Below are positions 63,396 through 64,000 of a DNA stretch of 64,000 bases, one piece after another. Each line of letters starts with the position of its first letter. Positions within the stretch are counted from its first letter, which is position 1. The notes below the pieces were generated by a model. It had not been told where the DNA came from. It saw only the letters and a program-made list of their open reading frames with translations, and ran no database searches. The position numbers and the translations under genes are program-made. Source of the stretch: Promicromonospora thailandica (lineage in GTDB: Bacteria > Actinomycetota > Actinomycetes > Actinomycetales > Cellulomonadaceae); the NCBI RefSeq assembly GCF_024171955.1, contig NZ_JAMTCS010000005.1:289498-353497 (forward strand), read 5' to 3'.

Positions 63396-64000
63396 ATGGC
63401 TACGGTCACCTTTGACCACGCGACGCGCGTCTACCCGGGCACGGAGCGCCCGGCCGTCGACCAGCTGAACCTGGAGATCGAGGACGGCGAGTTCCTCGTC
63501 CTCGTCGGCCCGTCCGGCTGCGGCAAGTCCACCTCTCTGCGGATGCTGGCGGGTCTGGAGGACGTCAACGGCGGGCACATCTTCATCGGTGACCGCGACG
63601 TCACCGACGTGCAGCCCAAGGACCGCGACATCGCGATGGTGTTCCAGAACTACGCCCTGTACCCGCACATGTCGGTCGCGGACAACATGGGCTTCGCCCT
63701 GAAGATCGCCGGCACCCCCAAGGCCGAGATCCGCCAGCGTGTCGAGGAAGCCGCCAAGATCCTCGACCTGACCGAGTACCTGGACCGCAAGCCCAAGGCC
63801 CTCTCCGGTGGCCAGCGCCAGCGCGTGGCCATGGGCCGCGCCATCGTGCGCCAGCCCCAGGTCTTCCTCATGGACGAGCCCCTGTCCAACCTGGACGCCA
63901 AGCTGCGCGTGCAGACCCGCACCCAGATCGCCTCCCTGCAGCGCCGCCTGGGCGTGACCACGGTCTACGTGACCCACGACCAGACCGAGGCCCTCACGAT
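63396..64000 (+). CDS. Sugar ABC transporter ATP-binding protein, 3'-truncated by window edge
   Basis: About 201 codons of an MsmK/UgpC/SugC-type ATPase are present and open to the last base; full-length members have about 360-380 residues. Walker [12 protein letters not shown]-loop [12 protein letters not shown], signature [15 protein letters not shown], Walker [14 protein letters not shown] and VTHDQTEA (H-loop) are all seen. Such ATPases power uptake of di- and oligosaccharides and often serve several permeases. ATG 63396 has GGAGGG 10 nt upstream. The C-terminal regulatory domain and any permease genes lie beyond the window. Confidence 0.93.
   Translation, partial: MATVTFDHATRVYPGTERPAVDQLNLEIEDGEFLVLVGPSGCGKSTSLRMLAGLEDVNGGHIFIGDRDVTDVQPKDRDIAMVFQNYALYPHMSVADNMGFALKIAGTPKAEIRQRVEEAAKILDLTEYLDRKPKALSGGQRQRVAMGRAIVRQPQVFLMDEPLSNLDAKLRVQTRTQIASLQRRLGVTTVYVTHDQTEALT

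Overview
The DNA is very GC-rich, with strong G/C preference at third codon positions. It carries several actinobacterial family markers: DUF3027, DUF2530, DUF3263, a LytR_C protein, a WXG100 protein, an XPB helicase pair and a GroEL2-type chaperonin under two CIRCE elements. I read it as a chromosomal segment of a high-GC Actinomycetota, most likely a Micrococcales member near Cellulomonadaceae/Promicromonosporaceae. The genus cannot be fixed from the sequence alone.

Layout. 1-10 kb: the 3' part of serC, an MHYT-domain membrane protein, a MarR regulator with its MFS pump, an AbiEi/DUF559 nuclease-like gene bounded by two related palindromes, an NCS2 purine permease, a large acyltransferase-SGNH membrane enzyme and two CAP-domain lipoproteins. 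10.6-15.3 kb: two sulfotransferase-like genes, then a YnfA protein and an arsenic locus (arsC, an ArsO-like flavoprotein, arsR) with no arsenite pump. 15.4-30.8 kb: a Wzx/Wzy-type exopolysaccharide cluster with two pyruvyltransferase-like genes, flippase, polymerase, tyrosine autokinase and its phosphatase, four glycosyltransferases, the initiating sugar-phosphate transferase, an LAXTG surface protein and a DUF4012 protein. Its promoter regions are unusually AT-rich. 30.9-47.3 kb: housekeeping genes, including DUF2530, a large GHKL ATPase, DUF3027, a cold-shock protein, the helicase/XPB pair, a TPM protein, alpha-carbonic anhydrase, a NYN nuclease, a two-component system, an HD protein and an orphan WXG100 protein. 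47.4-56.6 kb: groEL2, a FAD oxidoreductase, a cold-shock gene, LytR_C, DUF3263, uracil-DNA glycosylase, an SGNH hydrolase, a 14-helix drug exporter with a possible leader peptide, and a P-loop kinase. 56.7-57.8 kb: a roughly 1 kb mini-island with two small genes, bounded by a 44-bp perfect direct repeat, one copy lying just beyond tRNA-Thr(UGU). 57.9-64 kb: a DsbA-like protein, a membrane Ser/Thr kinase, a fused trehalose-6-phosphate synthase/phosphatase and the start of a sugar ABC ATPase cut by the window end.

How the genes work together. The exopolysaccharide block has the parts to start, extend, flip, polymerise and length-control a polymer, and pyruvyl and sulfate groups probably make it acidic. 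The arsenic genes share a small regulated region with facing ArsR-type operator candidates. Many genes outside the block appear to be leaderless: a TANNNT box ends about 7 nt before the start codon.

The least ordinary signals are long palindromes that overlap or lie inside coding sequence (5.06-5.12, 33.81-33.87 and 55.99-56.03 kb), hairpin-dense intergenic DNA (9.50-9.62 and 50.82-51.16 kb), and the repeat-bounded mini-island beside the tRNA.
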